Positions 33,543 to 42,127 of a stretch of DNA of 64,000 nt are shown here, piece after piece. The DNA lies in assembly GCA_034927815.1 (NCBI GenBank), contig JAYFPK010000032.1, forward strand, positions 1 to 64,000, written 5' to 3'. The stretch's first letter is position 1; every line of letters begins with the position of its first letter. Under the pieces are notes generated by a model that saw only the letters and a list, made by a program, of their open reading frames with translations, made no database searches and was not told where the DNA came from. The position numbers and the translations under genes are program-made. The stretch comes from Limiplasma sp034927815 (GTDB lineage: Bacteria > Bacillota > Clostridia > Christensenellales > Aristaeellaceae).

Positions 33543-36283
33543 GACCCTTATCCTTGACCCTTTCCGCCTTTGGCCCCTTTCCGGGGCGGACGGAGCTGAA
33601 CCTGGAGGTCCTGGGGGACAGCGGGCTGTACCTGATCACCGGGGATACCGGGGCTGGCAAGACCACCCTTTTTGACGCCATTACCTTTGCCCTGTACGGG
33701 GAGCCCAGCGGGGAGGAGAGGGACAAGTCCCTCCTGCGCAGCAAGTACGCCGAGGAGAGCGCCAAAACCTTTGTGGAGCTGGCCTTTGCCCACCGGGAGC
33801 AGCGCTACCGCGTCCAGCGCTATTACCCGGACAAAACCGGCAAGACCACCCTCACCTTGCCGGATGGAAAGGTGGTAACGGGGTTTACCGCCGTCACCGC
33901 CGCCATCCAGGAGCTTTTGGGGGTCAACCGGAGCCAGTTCTCCCAAACCGCCATGATCGCCCAGGGCCATTTCCGCAAGCTGCTGCTGGCCTCCACCAAG
34001 GAGCGGGTGGACATCTTCCGCCACCTCTTCCAAACCGGGCCCTATCAGGTGCTCCAGGAGAAGCTCCGGGAGGAGGCGGCTCAGGCCAAGCGGTTGTGCG
34101 ACGGCCTGCGGCAGAGCGTGTCCCAGTATCTCGGCGGCCTGACCGCCCCCCAGGAGAGTCCCCTGGAAGTGGAGCTGGCAATGCTCCGGCAAAGCCCCTC
34201 CCCCATGGACCCGGCCTTTGTGGAGGAAGCCACGGCCCTGGCCCGAAAGCTCATGGCCCGGGACCGGGAGGCCCGGGAGGCCCTGGAGCAGGAGCGGGAC
34301 CAGCTGGAGGCCCTCCTTTCCCAGGCCCAGCAGGCCCTGGGGCAGGCCCAGGCCAGGCAAAAGGCCCAGCTGGCCCTTTCCCAGGCCCAGGAGGCCCTGG
34401 AGGCCGAAGCCGCCCGGGAACAGCTGCTGGCCCAGGCCTTTGGGGCGGAGGAAGCCTGGCAGCCAGAAGTTCAGCGCTTGGCCGGGGAGATGGCGGCCCT
34501 TACGGCCTCCTTGCCCCAATACGAGGCCCTGGAAGCCAAAACCCAGGAGCTGGCCCAGCTCTCCCAGGAGAAGGAGCGGCAGCAGGCTGCCGCCCTCCAG
34601 GCCCAAACCTCTCTGGAGGAGCTCCAAAGCCGCCTGGGAGACATGGAGGGAGAGCATGCCGCCCTGGAGGACGCCCAGGCCTTGCGGGAGCTTCTTATTG
34701 CGCGGCAGCAGGAGCAGCACCGGCAGCGGGACCAGTTCAAGGAGCTGAACGCCACCTTGCTGGAAGCGAAGGACCTGGCCAAAGCCCTCTTGACCGCCCA
34801 GGCCGCCTACCAGGAGGCTTCCGGGCAGGAGCAGCGCCTGGCAGACGAAACCCGGCGCCTGAACAGGGCCTTTCTGGACGCCCAGGCCGGGCTGCTGGCC
34901 GCCGGGCTTACCCCCGGCGCTCCTTGCCCCGTGTGCGGCTCCCGGGAGCATCCCGCTCCGGCCCAGGCCCCCGCCCAAGCCCCCACCCAACAGGAGCTGG
35001 AGCAGGCCCAGGCCCTTCATCAACAGGCCCTCTCCACAGCCCGCCGCCTCAGCGGGGAGGCCGCCGCGGCCAAAACCCGCTGGGAGGGCCGGGAGCAGGA
35101 CGCCCTGCGGCAAGGGGACGCCCTGCTGGGCCCCGGGGACCGGGCCCAGCTTCCCCGCCGCATGATGGACGCGGCCAAGGCCTTGCAAGCGGCCATGGAG
35201 GCTACCGCCGGGGAGCTGGCCCTCCAGGAGGGGCGGCTTTCCCGTAGGGCGGAATTGGCCCAGCTCCTGCCCAAACAGCGGGAAGGCATCCTGGCCGCCA
35301 GGGACCGCATGGCGGAAGCGAAGGAAACCGCCTCCGCCCTGGCTGCCAGGGAAAGCGGCTTGCGGGGGGAATGGACGGGCCTTTCCGCCCAGCTCCCCTA
35401 TCGCGGCCAACAATACGCCTTGGCGGCCCTGGCCGCTTTACAGGCCCGGCAGGACCAGCTGAAAAAAGCCTACCAGGACGCGGACCAGGCCCTGCGGGAC
35501 TGTCAAAGCCGTCTGGCCGGACTTCAGGGCCAGATCACCTCCCTTGCCCGGCAGCTGGAGGAAAGCCCCGCTTTGGACCTGGCCGCCCAAACCGCCCTGC
35601 GGGACGAGTTGGCCCAGGCCAAGCAGCTTCTGGACGCCCGCCTTCAAGGCCTGCTCTCCCGCCTGGACCGCAACGCCGCCGCCCTTGAGGGTATGCAAAG
35701 CCAGGGGAAGGCTCTAGCGGATGCCCAAACCCGCTACGGCTGGGTGAAGGCTCTCTCGGACACCGCCGGAGGCTCCCTCTCAGGCAAGGAGCGGATCATG
35801 CTGGAAACCTACGTGCAGATGACCTATTTTGACCAGATTTTGGGCCGGGCCAACACCCACCTCATGGGCATGACCTCCGGCCAATACGAGCTTTTCCGCC
35901 AGGAGGAAACCCTGGATAACCGTCTGAGCAGCGGCTTGGAAATTGACGTGCTGGACCACTACAACGGCGTCCGGCGCAGCGTGAAAACCCTCTCCGGCGG
36001 CGAGAGTTTCATGGCCTCCCTGGCCCTGGCTTTGGGCCTGGCGGATGAGATCCAGGCCTGGGCCGGGGGCATCCAGCTGGATACCCTCTTTGTGGATGAG
36101 GGCTTTGGCTCCCTGGACGAGGACGCCCTCCAGCAGGCCGTCGGTGTGCTGGCCTCCCTCAGCCAGGGCCACCGCCTGGTGGGCATCATCTCCCACGTCT
36201 CCGAGCTCAAGCAGCGCATTGACAAGCAGATTCGCGTCACCAAGGACAAAAGCGGCGGCAGCCGGGTGGAAGTGGTGGCGTAG
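33539..36283 (+). CDS. sbcC: Exonuclease subunit SbcC (Rad50-like ATPase)
   Basis: 914 residues: N-terminal ATPase lobe with P-loop GDTGAGKTT, long coiled coils rich in Gln/Ala/Glu (about 170-450 and 500-750), a CPVCGSREHP zinc hook near residue 465, and a C-terminal lobe with signature LSGGESFMASLALALGL and Walker B LFVDEGFGSLDED. The GTG at 33539 overlaps the sbcD stop, with GGAGG 7 bp upstream. Partner of SbcD in hairpin cleavage and end resection; notable given the many long palindromes in this window. Confidence 0.95.
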   Translation: MRPLSLTLSAFGPFPGRTELNLEVLGDSGLYLITGDTGAGKTTLFDAITFALYGEPSGEERDKSLLRSKYAEESAKTFVELAFAHREQRYRVQRYYPDKTGKTTLTLPDGKVVTGFTAVTAAIQELLGVNRSQFSQTAMIAQGHFRKLLLASTKERVDIFRHLFQTGPYQVLQEKLREEAAQAKRLCDGLRQSVSQYLGGLTAPQESPLEVELAMLRQSPSPMDPAFVEEATALARKLMARDREAREALEQERDQLEALLSQAQQALGQAQARQKAQLALSQAQEALEAEAAREQLLAQAFGAEEAWQPEVQRLAGEMAALTASLPQYEALEAKTQELAQLSQEKERQQAAALQAQTSLEELQSRLGDMEGEHAALEDAQALRELLIARQQEQHRQRDQFKELNATLLEAKDLAKALLTAQAAYQEASGQEQRLADETRRLNRAFLDAQAGLLAAGLTPGAPCPVCGSREHPAPAQAPAQAPTQQELEQAQALHQQALSTARRLSGEAAAAKTRWEGREQDALRQGDALLGPGDRAQLPRRMMDAAKALQAAMEATAGELALQEGRLSRRAELAQLLPKQREGILAARDRMAEAKETASALAARESGLRGEWTGLSAQLPYRGQQYALAALAALQARQDQLKKAYQDADQALRDCQSRLAGLQGQITSLARQLEESPALDLAAQTALRDELAQAKQLLDARLQGLLSRLDRNAAALEGMQSQGKALADAQTRYGWVKALSDTAGGSLSGKERIMLETYVQMTYFDQILGRANTHLMGMTSGQYELFRQEETLDNRLSSGLEIDVLDHYNGVRRSVKTLSGGESFMASLALALGLADEIQAWAGGIQLDTLFVDEGFGSLDEDALQQAVGVLASLSQGHRLVGIISHVSELKQRIDKQIRVTKDKSGGSRVEVVA

Positions 36284-36300
36284 GGGGGAGGGAGACGGTC

Positions 36301-36370
36301 GGGGGCGCGGCCCCCGACATCCCGCCAGGGCGGTGCCCTGGCCCCGAAATCGGCGGCGCTATGCGCCGCC
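36301..36370 (+). repeat. Three-hairpin module, copy 1 (downstream of sbcC)
   Basis: H1 GGGGGC-gcg-GCCCCC (36301-36315), linker, H2 CCAGGGC-ggt-GCCCTGG (36325-36341), 10-nt linker, H3 GGCGGCGC-tat-GCGCCGCC (36352-36370). It begins 17 bp after the sbcC stop, in the same orientation as the gene. The same layout recurs at 57160 and 62090, and partly at 49404 and 53123. Confidence 0.8.
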
Positions 36371-36556
36371 GGAAAGCTTCTATGCTAGGTTGCGCTCTTT
36401 GCCTGCCGGGAGCCTTCAGGCGTTGTCAGCGGGCCTGAAGCTCCGGGCTTTGTTCCCATGCCAACGGTGTGCACATTGGCTTTGGGGGCTTTTTCAGCAG
36501 GACCTCTTATAGTATAGAAGGTCCCGGCCATCCCCGCCGCAAACAAAACCTTCATA
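36371..36556. other. Intergenic remainder after sbcC
   Basis: No gene seen. Together with the three-hairpin module and the terminator that follows it fills the 330-bp gap between sbcC and the convergent peptidoglycan-binding gene. Confidence 0.45.
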
Positions 36557-36597
36557 CAAAAGCGCCCCAGTGAACAGCGTTCACTGGGGCGCTTTTG
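36557..36597. terminator. Strong bidirectional terminator between sbcC and the peptidoglycan-binding gene
   Basis: AAAAGCGCCCCAGTGAAC (36558-36575) and GTTCACTGGGGCGCTTTT (36579-36596), 18-bp perfect arms with a 3-nt loop and U-tracts on both strands. It ends both convergent genes. Confidence 0.92.
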
Positions 36598-36613
36598 CAT
36601 GGCGTTGCAGGAT

Positions 36614-38320
36614 TTACGGAATATCCTGTCCGGTCATCTGCTTCCACTTCTTGCGGATGGCGTTTTGGTTCTGAACGCCGTAGTTGGGGTCGTTCTGGCG
36701 GCATTCCTCCATATCTCGGAGGAAATGGACGCAAAGGTGGCCGTCAAAATCGTTGTTCTGGATGGAGCCGGAGAGGTGGGGCACGTTGTGCATGGTAGCC
36801 AGGGTCCAGTTCCCGTTGGGGAGCTTCACATACACGGGCTTGGGGGTCCAGGTGTTGGTGTAGCCAAAGGCCTTGTACATGATCTGGGTATCCTGCTTGG
36901 TGATGGGCTCGCTGTCGGCGTGGTGGCCCAGGCTGTACAGCCGCAAATTCCATTGGAGGCTGGTGGCCGGGTCAAAGATGACGATAGTCTGCCCGGTTCG
37001 GATGCTGGGCTTGACCTCGTTGAACCAGTGCAAAAGCTTCACGGAGCCGGTGGAAGGGCCGCTGGCCTGGCCGCCGGGGTCGGTGTTGCCGGAACCGCCG
37101 CCGGAGCCGCCGGAATCCGAGGAATCCGCCGGCAGGGCGGAGCCGCTGAAGAGCTTGGCCTGGGTCCCCGCCCCGGCCACGCCATCGGCGGTGAGGCCGT
37201 TGCGCTTCTGGAAGGCGATGACCGCCATCTTGGTAAGGCCGCCGTAGGTGCCGTCCGGGGAAACGTTGTAGTTCAGGTTTTTCAGGGCCTGCTGCAAGGC
37301 CTTCACCTCGGTTCCTGTGGAGCCTTCCCGCAGCGTGATGTAAGCGCCGGAAGAACCGGAGGAGCCGGAGCCGGAGGAACCCGAGTCGGAGCCGGAAGAA
37401 CCCGAGTCCGAGCCGGAAGACCCGGAGCCGCCCCCCGCCGCCACCGCCGAGGAGGAGAACAGCTTGGCAAAGGTCTGGGAGCCCGCCAGGCCGTCCGCCT
37501 TCAGGCCGTTGGCCTTCTGGAAGGCCGCCACCGCGGCCATGGAGCCGGAGCCGTACACCCCGTCCAGCTTGCCGCCGTAATAGCCCAGGGTTTGCAGCTG
37601 GGTCTGCACCTGCTTTACGTCGGAGCCGGTGACGCCGTTGCGCAAGGTACGGCTAAAGGAGCCGGAGGAGGAACCGGAGCCGGAGGAACCGGAATCGGAA
37701 GAGCCGGAGCCGGACGAGTTCCCGGCACTCCCCGCCTTGCTGTCCAAAAGGCTCAGGGTTTGGGAGCCCGCCAGGCCGTCCGCCTTCAGGCCGTTGGCCC
37801 TTTGAAAGGCGATAACCGCCTTTTGGGTGCCCGCGCCAAAGCGGCCGTCCACGCCATTGGTATTGTAGCCCAAAGCCACCAGCTTGGTCTGCAAGTCCGT
37901 GACCCGGCTGCCGCTGTCCCCGTATTTCAGGGTATTGGGATTTGTGGCGGTCCCTGTGGAGCCGGAGGAGCCTGATTCGGAAGAGCCGGAACCGGAGGAG
38001 CCGGAGCTGCCGGAGGCTGCGTCCGCGTACAGGGCGCTAAGGGTGAGGGCGCCAGCCTTGCCGTCGCTGGTGAGTCCTTTGCTTTTCTGGTATTCCATCA
38101 CGGCGTTCTCAGTACCCCTGCCGAACTTGCCGTCTGTTCCGTTGGGATCAAAGCCAAGGGACAGCAGGGTTTTCTGGAGCTTTAACACCTCGCTCCCCCT
38201 GGAACCGAACTCCAGGGTTCGGTACTGGGCAGCCTGGGCGGTATGAAAGCAGGAGCAGAGCACAGCCACCGCCAGGAAGAGAGCGGCGGCTTGCCTGAAA
38301 GCGCACGGGGTGGTTTTCAC
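36614..38320 (-). CDS. Secreted protein with four peptidoglycan-binding repeats and a C-terminal Cys/His domain
   Basis: 568 residues. Signal peptide (about 1-30), then four PG_binding_1 domains (about 35-95, 127-190, 218-280, 325-390), each with L-Q-x-L-x-x-L-G-Y and V-x-A-F-Q-x-x-N-G-L-x-x-D-G cores. They are separated by Ser/Gly-rich linkers of 25-45 residues. The C-terminal domain (about 420-568) ends with FDGHLCVHFLRDMEEC, a Cys/His motif reminiscent of cell-wall transpeptidases or peptidases; the activity is unproven. The start is GTG at 38320 behind AAAGGAGGG. Probably a cell-wall modifying enzyme. Confidence 0.85.
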   Translation of the reverse strand: MKTTPCAFRQAAALFLAVAVLCSCFHTAQAAQYRTLEFGSRGSEVLKLQKTLLSLGFDPNGTDGKFGRGTENAVMEYQKSKGLTSDGKAGALTLSALYADAASGSSGSSGSGSSESGSSGSTGTATNPNTLKYGDSGSRVTDLQTKLVALGYNTNGVDGRFGAGTQKAVIAFQRANGLKADGLAGSQTLSLLDSKAGSAGNSSGSGSSDSGSSGSGSSSGSFSRTLRNGVTGSDVKQVQTQLQTLGYYGGKLDGVYGSGSMAAVAAFQKANGLKADGLAGSQTFAKLFSSSAVAAGGGSGSSGSDSGSSGSDSGSSGSGSSGSSGAYITLREGSTGTEVKALQQALKNLNYNVSPDGTYGGLTKMAVIAFQKRNGLTADGVAGAGTQAKLFSGSALPADSSDSGGSGGGSGNTDPGGQASGPSTGSVKLLHWFNEVKPSIRTGQTIVIFDPATSLQWNLRLYSLGHHADSEPITKQDTQIMYKAFGYTNTWTPKPVYVKLPNGNWTLATMHNVPHLSGSIQNNDFDGHLCVHFLRDMEECRQNDPNYGVQNQNAIRKKWKQMTGQDIP

Positions 38321-38407
38321 GGATGGGGCCCTCCTTTGCGTTGGCACCACAAGCCTCACCGGGGCCTGGGGTTCTCCCTATGGATCGGGTGCTCTATGAT
38401 CGGGGTC

Positions 38408-38436
38408 AGTATAGCAAATAATTTCTAAATAGTAAA
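38408..38436 (-). promoter_or_regulatory. Putative promoter of the peptidoglycan-binding protein gene
   Basis: On the minus strand TTTACT (38431-38436) and TATACT (38408-38413) are spaced 17 bp apart, about 90 bp upstream of the GTG start. Confidence 0.6.
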
Positions 38437-38631
38437 GTCTCTATTACGAATTTGTTACACCAAAGAAAATTCTTTCCATCAGAAAAGGAATTTCCCTTTA
38501 TCGACACGAATCTCCAAAAGCCGCCTATTGATTCTTTTTTGAGAATGCATGGATCAGGTGGTAAATCCCGTTTGAATAGTGTATCCTTTATTCAAGAGCA
38601 GGGCCCTCTTGGCCCACAAGGAGTCGGCTTC
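38437..38631. other. Divergent intergenic region
   Basis: AT-rich sequence between the peptidoglycan-binding gene and the secreted protein gene. It must hold the promoter of the latter, but I cannot place it with confidence. TTGAAT/ATTCAA (near 38573-38593) is a short palindrome. Confidence 0.4.
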
Positions 38632-39813
38632 ATGGGAAACAGAGGATTTTTTGCCATCGTCACCGCGTTCATCCTTTTTGCCTCCACCCTCTTTGGGGTT
38701 CTCCCCGCCCGGGCGGAAGGCAGCTTTACCATTGACGTGGACGGCGTGGATATGAACAGGCTCAAGGATATGGAGTACCTCAACCAAGCCCTGTCCTCTT
38801 CGGCGGCGGGCATCCGGGTGCGCAAATACATCAGCAACAGCAACGAGCTGGCGGCCCCCGTGCGGCTGACCCTCACCCAGATGGATACCCAAACCCTGAT
38901 TTTTGACAAAAATTACGATTACCTCAGCGGCACCTTTGACAGCGGGGACGTCTACCTGCCCTACGCCGGGAACCAAACCGTGCCCTATCTGGTAACCCTG
39001 TACGTGGGGGATTGGGTCTACGCCATTCCCTTTTTACACACCCAGCCCAGGTTGGAGTATAACAGCGCTTGCACCTACGGCGTGCGGATGCAGGATTATA
39101 ACCCCGCCCTGAACGGGGACTGGCTGATGGGCGCCATGCTGGACCTGGAGGCGCTGCGCTCCCAGGGCAGCACCTCCCTTGCGCTATGCGCCAGCAACAG
39201 CTTTCTGGTGGGGCAGGCCACGGTTTCCATCTCGGGGGATTCCCTGTGGGTAGATCTGTCCTTCCTCTCCAACGCCAACGTGGAGGTATTCTCCCATCAG
39301 GTGTTCTGCGTCCGGGACGTGGCCACCCTGACCACCGCCGACCCCCAGCTTATGGACGCCCCTTCCTACAGGGCCGGGGAACCCATTGACGTATCCGGGG
39401 CGAGCACGGTGCTGCTGTATGTGCCTATGCAGCTAAGCTTTGATTCCGCCGGGCTGGCCCCTTTCCACTATGACCTGTCCGCCCCGGACCTCCAGTGGCA
39501 GTTGGCCCTGTGGAGCCGGAACCTGGCGGAGCAGGGGCAGCCGGAGACCCAGTGGACGCCGGAGACCCCGGCCCAGGACTTCCAGTTCTTCGTGACCCAG
39601 CCCACGGAAATCCCCGGGGAATTTTTCCAGGAGGATCCCCAGGACTTTGCCGAAGTTCCTCCTCAGGAGGAGCCCCAGGTCTTCCCCGATGACTTCATCC
39701 AAATCCCTCCCCAGGATGATTCCCAGAATTTCCCTGAGGGCTTTGTGGAGATTCCTCCTGAAGATTTCTCCCAGGAGGGGACTCCTGAGGATTCCCTGTG
39801 GCAAACGCCCTAA
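38632..39813 (+). CDS. Secreted protein with acidic Pro/Phe-rich repeat tail, unknown function
   Basis: 393 residues. Signal peptide (about 1-28, ending PARAEG), a beta-rich middle (about 30-300) with no family I recognise, and a C-terminal tail (about 325-393) of loosely repeated units of 12-14 residues such as EDPQDFAEVPPQEEPQ and DDFIQIPPQDDSQNF. The tail is rich in Glu, Asp, Pro, Gln and Phe and probably extended. There is no LPxTG or membrane anchor. CAAGGAG precedes the ATG at 38632. Surface or matrix role is a guess from secretion and tail composition only. Confidence 0.65.
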   Translation: MGNRGFFAIVTAFILFASTLFGVLPARAEGSFTIDVDGVDMNRLKDMEYLNQALSSSAAGIRVRKYISNSNELAAPVRLTLTQMDTQTLIFDKNYDYLSGTFDSGDVYLPYAGNQTVPYLVTLYVGDWVYAIPFLHTQPRLEYNSACTYGVRMQDYNPALNGDWLMGAMLDLEALRSQGSTSLALCASNSFLVGQATVSISGDSLWVDLSFLSNANVEVFSHQVFCVRDVATLTTADPQLMDAPSYRAGEPIDVSGASTVLLYVPMQLSFDSAGLAPFHYDLSAPDLQWQLALWSRNLAEQGQPETQWTPETPAQDFQFFVTQPTEIPGEFFQEDPQDFAEVPPQEEPQVFPDDFIQIPPQDDSQNFPEGFVEIPPEDFSQEGTPEDSLWQTP

Positions 39814-39875
39814 GGCTTTCCAGCCTTAGGTACCGGTGCATAGGCTCCAGGCTTTCCAGCCTGGAGCTTTTTTTG
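39809..39875 (+). terminator. Tandem terminator hairpins with identical loops
   Basis: CCTAAGGC-TTTCCA-GCCTTAGG (39809-39830) overlaps the stop codon. GCTCCAGGC-TTTCCA-GCCTGGAGC (39844-39867) follows and is trailed by a run of eight T. Both stems carry the same six-base loop. The second is a classical terminator. Confidence 0.88.
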
Positions 39876-39889
39876 TTTGAAAATTCCTC

Positions 39890-39918
39890 TTTACAAAAGG
39901 GGGATTTCGGGATATAGT
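39890..39918 (+). promoter_or_regulatory. Promoter of the radical-SAM DNA repair operon
   Basis: TTTACA (39890-39895) and TATAGT (39913-39918) are spaced 17 bp apart. The predicted start site lies inside the LexA box that follows. Confidence 0.75.
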
Positions 39919-39923
39919 ATATG

Positions 39924-39937
39924 CGAACACATGTTCT
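39924..39937. promoter_or_regulatory. LexA (SOS) box, Gram-positive type
   Basis: CGAACACATGTTCT contains a perfect GAAC-N4-GTTC palindrome, the Bacillus/Clostridium LexA consensus. It sits 6 bp after the -10 element and about 23 bp before the ATG, so repression by LexA is expected. Confidence 0.8.
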
Positions 39938-39959
39938 TTTATCAATGGAGGGTATCCTC

Positions 39960-41285
39960 ATGGACCTGATGGAGAAGCTCACCCTTTTGGCGGACAGCGC
40001 CAAATACGACGTGGCTTGCACCTCCTCCGGGGTGGACCGGGCGGGAGGCGGCGGCCTGGGCAATGCCGTGGCCTGCGGCATCTGCCACAGCTTTGCGGCG
40101 GACGGGCGCTGCATCTCCTTGCTGAAGGTGCTGCTGTCCAACCAATGCGTGTATGACTGCCGCTACTGCGTGAACCGGGCCTCCAACGACGTGCCCCGCA
40201 CGGCCTTCACCCCCCGGGAGCTGGCGGAGATCACCATCCAGTTCTACCGCCGCAACTACATTGAAGGGCTGTTCCTCTCCAGCGGGGTATTGGTGTCTCC
40301 GGACCACACCATGGAGCTGATGATCCGCGCCCTGGAGCTTTTGCGCCATGAGCACCGCTTTGGAGGCTATATCCACGCCAAGACCATCCCAGGGGCGTCC
40401 CCGGCCTTGGTGGAGCGGCTGGGGCTGCTGGCGGACCGCCTGAGCATCAACATCGAGCTGCCCAGCGAGGCAAGCCTTCAAAGGCTGGCCCCCAACAAGA
40501 CCAAGCAGGCCATTTTGGCCCCCATGCACCAGGTGGCCCAGGGGGTGGCGGAGAACCAGCGGGCCCTGACGTTGTATCGCCATGCCCCCCGCTTCGCCCC
40601 GGCGGGCCAGTCCACCCAGATGATCATCGGCGCGTCCCCGGAGACGGATTACCACATCCTGCGGCTGGCCTCGGGGCTGTACCGAAAGTACAGCCTCCGC
40701 AGGGTCTTCTACTCCGCCTACATCCCCACCACCGCGGATAGCCTGCTGCCCTCCTTGACCACCAAGCCGCCGTTGCTGCGGGAGCACCGGCTTTACCAGG
40801 CGGATTTTCTGATGCGGCAATACCACTTTGACGCGGAGGAGATCCTTAGCCCCGAGACGCCTGACTTTAACCCCTATTTGGACCCCAAGTGCAACTGGGC
40901 CATCAACCATATGGACCGCTTTCCCGTGGACGTGAACAGGGCTCCTCTGGAAACCTTGCTGCGGGTACCTGGGATCGGCCCGGTGAGCGCCAAGCGGATC
41001 GTGACGGCCCGGCGCTCCGGCCCCCTTACCCTGGAGGGGCTCAAGCGCCTGGGGGTGGTGCTGAAACGGGCCCAGTACTTTATCGCCGTGTCCGGAGGCA
41101 CAGGGGTCTCCCGCTTTAGCCGGGAAAGCGTGGTCCGGGCTTTGGTGGACCCCAAGGCCTTTCAATTCGGGGTGGAGCAGCTCAGCCTGTTCTCCCCCAG
41201 CCCCCAGGCTCCCGCCATCTCGGCGGGAACGTCCTTGGGAGACGCCCTTGAGGAGGCGGTGACATGCCTGGCTTCCAGCTTTTGA
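39960..41285 (+). CDS. Putative DNA modification/repair radical SAM protein (TIGR03916)
   Basis: 441 residues. The 4Fe-4S radical-SAM motif is CVYDCRYC (near residue 62), with an extra N-terminal cysteine pair (CGICHSF). Near 320-350 is a helix-hairpin-helix DNA-binding segment (VNRAPLETLLRVPGIGPVSAKRIV). It resembles spore photoproduct lyase-like enzymes but is a distinct family always paired with TIGR03915, as here. Substrate lesion unknown. GGAGGG lies 7 bp before the ATG. The promoter carries a perfect LexA box, so damage induction is strongly suggested. Confidence 0.92.
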   Translation: MDLMEKLTLLADSAKYDVACTSSGVDRAGGGGLGNAVACGICHSFAADGRCISLLKVLLSNQCVYDCRYCVNRASNDVPRTAFTPRELAEITIQFYRRNYIEGLFLSSGVLVSPDHTMELMIRALELLRHEHRFGGYIHAKTIPGASPALVERLGLLADRLSINIELPSEASLQRLAPNKTKQAILAPMHQVAQGVAENQRALTLYRHAPRFAPAGQSTQMIIGASPETDYHILRLASGLYRKYSLRRVFYSAYIPTTADSLLPSLTTKPPLLREHRLYQADFLMRQYHFDAEEILSPETPDFNPYLDPKCNWAINHMDRFPVDVNRAPLETLLRVPGIGPVSAKRIVTARRSGPLTLEGLKRLGVVLKRAQYFIAVSGGTGVSRFSRESVVRALVDPKAFQFGVEQLSLFSPSPQAPAISAGTSLGDALEEAVTCLASSF

Positions 41286-42127
41286 TGGACCCTGTGGATG
41301 AGGTGTTCCTCTACGACGGCTCCCTGGCGGGCTTTTATTGCTGCGTCCACGCCTGCGTCTATGGCCGGGCGCTCCCCGCCGCCATCCAGCCCCAGGATGA
41401 GGTCCAGATAACCCTCCTCCCCTCCCGCCGGGTCCCCACGGACCGGGCCAAGGCCCTGGGGGTGCGGGAGGCCGTGGCCCGGAGGATCTCCCCCAGGGCC
41501 TTGGAGCTGTGTGAAGGTGTGTTCCTGACCCATATGGACAGGAAGGAAATGGCCTTGCTCCAGTTTCTGCGCCTGGGCTTTGAGCGGGGCTCCCGGGCCG
41601 CGGAGGCCCTGGCCGATCCCCTGGTGGCTCCCCTCTTGAAGGCGGAAAGGCACCTGCGGCAGGAAGCCCATCTGCTATGCGGCTTCATCCGCTTTTCTGA
41701 CCACCAAGGGAAGCTGCTGGCCTCCATCAGCCCCAAGAACTTCGTGCTTCCCCTGCTGGCCCCTCATTTCGCGGACCGCTATGCCCAGGAGGCCTTTTTG
41801 ATCTATGACCGTACCCACCAGACGGCGTTGGTCTATGCCCAGGGCCGCTGGGAGCTGACGGCCTGGGAGGGCCTCCAGCTTCCCCCCTTCTCCCAGGAGG
41901 AGCTGTTTTATCAGGCGCTTTGGAGCCAATTTTACGATACAATCGCGATTCGCGAACGGGAAAATCCCCTGTGCCGCCGCACCCACATGCCCATGCGCTA
42001 CTGGGAAAACATGGTGGAGATGCAAAGCGCCCTTACCGCTCCGCCCCGGCTTTCACCTGCTGCCACAGAGCCCAATACCCTTGCCCGTCCTGGCCCTGCT
42101 GCCATCGGTAGCGGGCAAACTCCTTAG
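41264..42127 (+). CDS. TIGR03915 putative DNA metabolism protein
   Basis: 287 residues, partner of the preceding radical-SAM protein and overlapping it by 22 bp. N-terminal MPGFQLLMDPVDEVFLYDGSLAGFYCCVHACVYG and C-terminal FYDTIAIRERENPLCRRTHMPMRYWENMVEM match the family, which has been linked to uracil-DNA-glycosylase-like folds. Family members normally end near RYW..MVEM; here about 30 extra Pro/Ala-rich residues run on and overlap the convergent gene by 95 bp. Confidence 0.88.
   Translation: MPGFQLLMDPVDEVFLYDGSLAGFYCCVHACVYGRALPAAIQPQDEVQITLLPSRRVPTDRAKALGVREAVARRISPRALELCEGVFLTHMDRKEMALLQFLRLGFERGSRAAEALADPLVAPLLKAERHLRQEAHLLCGFIRFSDHQGKLLASISPKNFVLPLLAPHFADRYAQEAFLIYDRTHQTALVYAQGRWELTAWEGLQLPPFSQEELFYQALWSQFYDTIAIRERENPLCRRTHMPMRYWENMVEMQSALTAPPRLSPAATEPNTLARPGPAAIGSGQTP

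Noticed and set aside
37318..38020. Repetitive GGAGCCGGAGGAACCGG tracts as a CRISPR or tandem DNA repeat
   Set aside because: They encode the Ser/Gly linkers between peptidoglycan-binding domains of one continuous protein. Spacing and sequence vary as expected for coding low complexity.
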